Shown here in pieces: positions 61,301 to 64,000 of a stretch of DNA of 64,000 nucleotides; position 1 is the first letter of the stretch, and every line of letters starts with the position of its first letter. The notes under the pieces are model-generated. The model did not search any database. It saw only the letters and a list, made by a program, of their open reading frames with translations, and had not been told where the DNA came from. The position numbers and the translations under genes are program-made. The stretch is from Stercorarius parasiticus (lineage: Eukaryota > Chordata > Aves > Charadriiformes > Stercorariidae): positions 859,206 through 923,205 of the forward strand of contig VWZL01004332.1 of assembly GCA_013396915.1 (NCBI GenBank), in the 5' to 3' direction.

Positions 61301-64000
61301 ACAACTTGTGTGCCTGTGAAGTCGTGAAATCTCCAGTCAAATAACTGATTTTAAATTAATTTTCTGTTGAATACAGCATCTTATTTATTTTTGGGTGCGT
61401 AGGTTACTATAGACGTTTTTGCAGAATAATTTTGGTTTCTGTAAGTCTTCTGCAACAGGTTTTATTATTATCTGTTGTGTACTTTAAGATACCTTGCAAA
61501 TGGCTGTGTGAAATATTATTTTGTGCTCTCTCTCATACAGTCTCTTTTTCTTTAGCCATACAGCTCATAGACCAGGTTTGAGTGGCAAGAGACAGCTCCA
61601 GAAGCACGGATTCTAAGTTAGAGGCTTAAGTACACCTTAGGCCTGAATTACAGTAAAATTATAGTTGTGCTTCAATAAATCATGCGATAACAGTCCAGAC
61701 ATTAAATTATAATAGTAAAATGTAGTGTTGCTGTCAGGAAGATGAGAGGGAGGAAGCGAAGAGACTGAAAAAATACAGCTGCTGCAGTGGCCCTCCAGAA
61801 GGGAAATTACTGGAACAGAAAGGGCATGATGCACAACAGGGAAGAAAAACAGAATGGGGTAACAAATGGGATGGAAGACAATTCTCAGCAGAGAGGCCAC
61901 AACAGGATGAAGTAGGGGCATTTGTACAGAAAGGTCTTTTTTTCAGTTGATGGAATAAACCCAGCAAATCTATAGAGTTCTTTGGTTTCCTACACGCAGA
62001 TAAAAGACAGGATTGAAAACTGGGGAGAACCATTCCAGTGGAATGTAGTAACGTGAGCCCTGGTTACTTCAGATGTCTCTTCCTCACCTTGCACTGTATG
62101 ACCATTTGGAGAATTTGCTGCTTTTCTGACTTGTGAAGAGCACAATAAAGAGAAACCTGTTAGCATTAAAGCTTAAAAAAATCGTTGTGTTTACAGAACT
62201 TCAGGATTGTTGGCTGAGAGGAAGTTTGACTTCATAAGTTAATATATTACTGACCCATTTAGTATCCAACAGTAGAAACTAACATCACAAGATTTCTTCC
62301 TTTATACTGTGTGTATCCATATAAGGTCAGGTTTTAATTCACAGCTATGAGGATTTCCAGATTTTTAATGAACTAATACTGAAAATGAAAGTTCTAAGAG
62401 TAAGGATGAAATCCTCAATAGCATTCACCCTTGAAGAGTATATGTATCTCAGTTTTTAACCATGATAAACACTTTTAATATGTATCATTACCATACCATA
62501 TAGTCTCTACACACTGTCCTATTTATAGTCAGCAGCTCCATCAACTATTTATTAACTACTGCTTTTTCTGAGGAAGCCTTTTGCTTAGCTTTTACAAGAG
62601 TTATGTATCTCACTTGTCAACATCTTGAAGGAAGAAAAGGTTTCTTAATGTAAGCAACTGTTATTTAATCGCTTTTAGTTGGTAAGAAGAAAAATCTAAC
62701 TTGACTTTGTATTGTGTCTGCACAGCTTTAGCTGATGGTTTGGTATATTCTCTCCCCCTCTTCCTCTGGCAACAAGAGATGGCTACAGAAGGTACTGCTG
62801 ATAAGATGTGATGCGTGTTTAATGTGTAACAGAAGTACTCTGCAAAACTAAAGGATTTAAGAAATGTTTATAGATAATACAGGTTGTCTGAGGGACAGCC
62901 CTCAGCATGGGAAGATACGACACGTTGGCAGTTGGCACTCCAGCGCGGTTCAGTATAACCAGTCACCGTTTAAGCAGGCAGGTGGAGATCAGCTCAAAAT
63001 AAAGGGGAAAAAGCCATAAATCTTCCTCTACAAATTAAAAGTGCTGCTGAGTGTTCAGAGAAAGATGCAGAAAGGACAGTTATAGATTTCAGAGGTGAGA
63101 GTAAAACCGAGAATGGCCTAACAAAATTGCCTGTGCAGAGTTGTGGCTCGTGCCCTGCAGCTGGGGGGGACTGAGTGAGAACCAGCGCCAGGCCTTGGTG
63201 CTCGATTTCTTCTCTTCATTCTCTTCTCTTCCCAGCTCCTCCAATTAAATGAACCTTGGGAGGGCGGAGTGGAGTTAACCTCCTCATCAAATACAATTAC
63301 AGTGGTACTAAGAAAAGAGGAGTCTTTAGCGTTGGTTACAAGCTGTATCCTAATTTGTAAAACTGCTCTAAGCTAGAGTTTTCCTAGGCGCAGGTTTCAC
63401 AGAAATGGATGATAGCTTAAAGGGTGTTTTTCTGCCAACACCAGATTTTACCTTAAATCCATAAAAGTGGCTGATACTGATTTCAGAGGGAGAGCTATAG
63501 ACACTCAAGGCCAGAAGCTGGCTTTTTGCCAGCCCATGTGTTTAGCAAGTATAGTAATTTGCTGAAATGTTCAGTTCCTTGCTAGTGTTTATTCTTTTCT
63601 TATCATTATCAACATAAACGATTTGTCAAAACCTTAGTCATTGACTAAGCTATCATTCCTCACCTGGGTAATTCCACTGAATTTAACTGAAATAGGAAAC
63701 CTCATACCAGAATGCTGTATCTTACAGCAAAGGCTAATTAAGTATAAGACGCTGAACAGTGGATTATTCACATAACAGAAAAAACAGGCTATGGTCTATA
63801 AAAAAAAAAAAATCTTTCTCACGTTCATATTAATTTTAGAATGTATTTTGTTCCACTAAGTGTAGGGGTCAGAATTTTTATTTCTGTTTTATTATGTAGC
63901 ATGCTCTGAATCCCTTCAGGAAAAGATGTAATCTTTCCCCCTTTAGGGAATTAAAAATGTCAATTATATCGGTTCTTACTGTTGGCCTTTCTTTTTCTCC
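58392..64000. other. intronic stretch to window end, no gene supported
   Basis: AT-rich intron. It has A-rich runs at 59000-59015 and 61003-61016, a plus-strand frame of 134 codons at 60166-60570 with no recognised similarity, and a pyrimidine tract ending in CCCAG at 63206-63235 that resembles an acceptor but is not followed by recognisable coding sequence. The next KCNMA1 exon is not in the window. Confidence 0.5.

Larger units (their letters stand above)
598..64000 (+). other. KCNMA1: KCNMA1 intron 1 (5' portion, continues beyond window)
   Basis: From the donor to the window end I find no continuation of the Slo1 protein (the S0-S1 linker beginning EAQK, or S1) on the plus strand, which agrees with the very long first intron known for KCNMA1 in vertebrates. 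The sequence is AT-rich with stop codons in all frames, scattered CR1 tails and simple repeats. That the whole span is intronic is inferred from gene structure; an embedded noncoding transcript cannot be excluded. Confidence 0.8.

Noticed and set aside
1..64000. Endogenous retrovirus, LTR pair, tRNA, snRNA or CRISPR-type repeats
   Set aside because: I looked for gag/pol-like motifs, paired LTR ends, tRNA B-box sequence, U6-like sequence and regularly spaced identical repeats, and found none that hold up by eye.

Overview
This is a stretch of vertebrate nuclear DNA, most likely from a bird. It holds the first coding exon of KCNMA1 (the Slo1 / BK large-conductance calcium-activated potassium channel alpha subunit) at its left end. 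The remaining ~63.4 kb is most simply the start of the gene's very long first intron. The KCNMA1 call rests on the encoded protein: glycine/serine-rich extracellular tail, the conserved [15 protein letters not shown] segment, transmembrane helix S0 and a CCHC cysteine cluster, ending exactly at an AAG|GTAACC splice donor. The bird assignment rests on several CR1 (chicken repeat 1) LINE tails ending in the ATTCTATG-type 3' repeat, on AT-rich intronic background and on the lack of SINE-rich mammalian content. The species cannot be named from sequence alone.

Layout: 1-291 is the 5' flank/5' UTR, with a long T-rich tract, a GGC-repeat region and a 26-codon upstream ORF that stops two bases before the main start codon. 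292-597 is exon 1. 598-64000 is intron. Within it I can support two CR1 fragments at 4626-5171 and 18476-18957 that are nearly identical over ~410 bp, an older CR1 tail at 11546-11780, and a possible degraded reverse-strand CR1 end near 52424-52490. There are also a 26-bp perfect palindrome at 3184-3209, a CpG-dense block at 5461-5960, a three-unit 57-58 bp degenerate tandem repeat at 30651-30800, a recurring class of A-rich tracts that grade into ACCCC/AACAAC sequence, minor microsatellites, a 117-base N gap at 52644-52760 and one ambiguous base at 54366.

I found no second protein-coding gene, no recognisable tRNA, rRNA or snRNA, no CRISPR array, no LTR pair and no viral gene. Open reading frames outside exon 1 and the CR1 tails are short, lack homology I recognise and look like chance frames. 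The most interesting items are the mosaic similarity of the two CR1 copies, the CpG-dense intronic block, the uORF abutting the KCNMA1 start, the palindrome and the AP-1-motif-containing tandem repeat. None amounts to a new biological system on this evidence.
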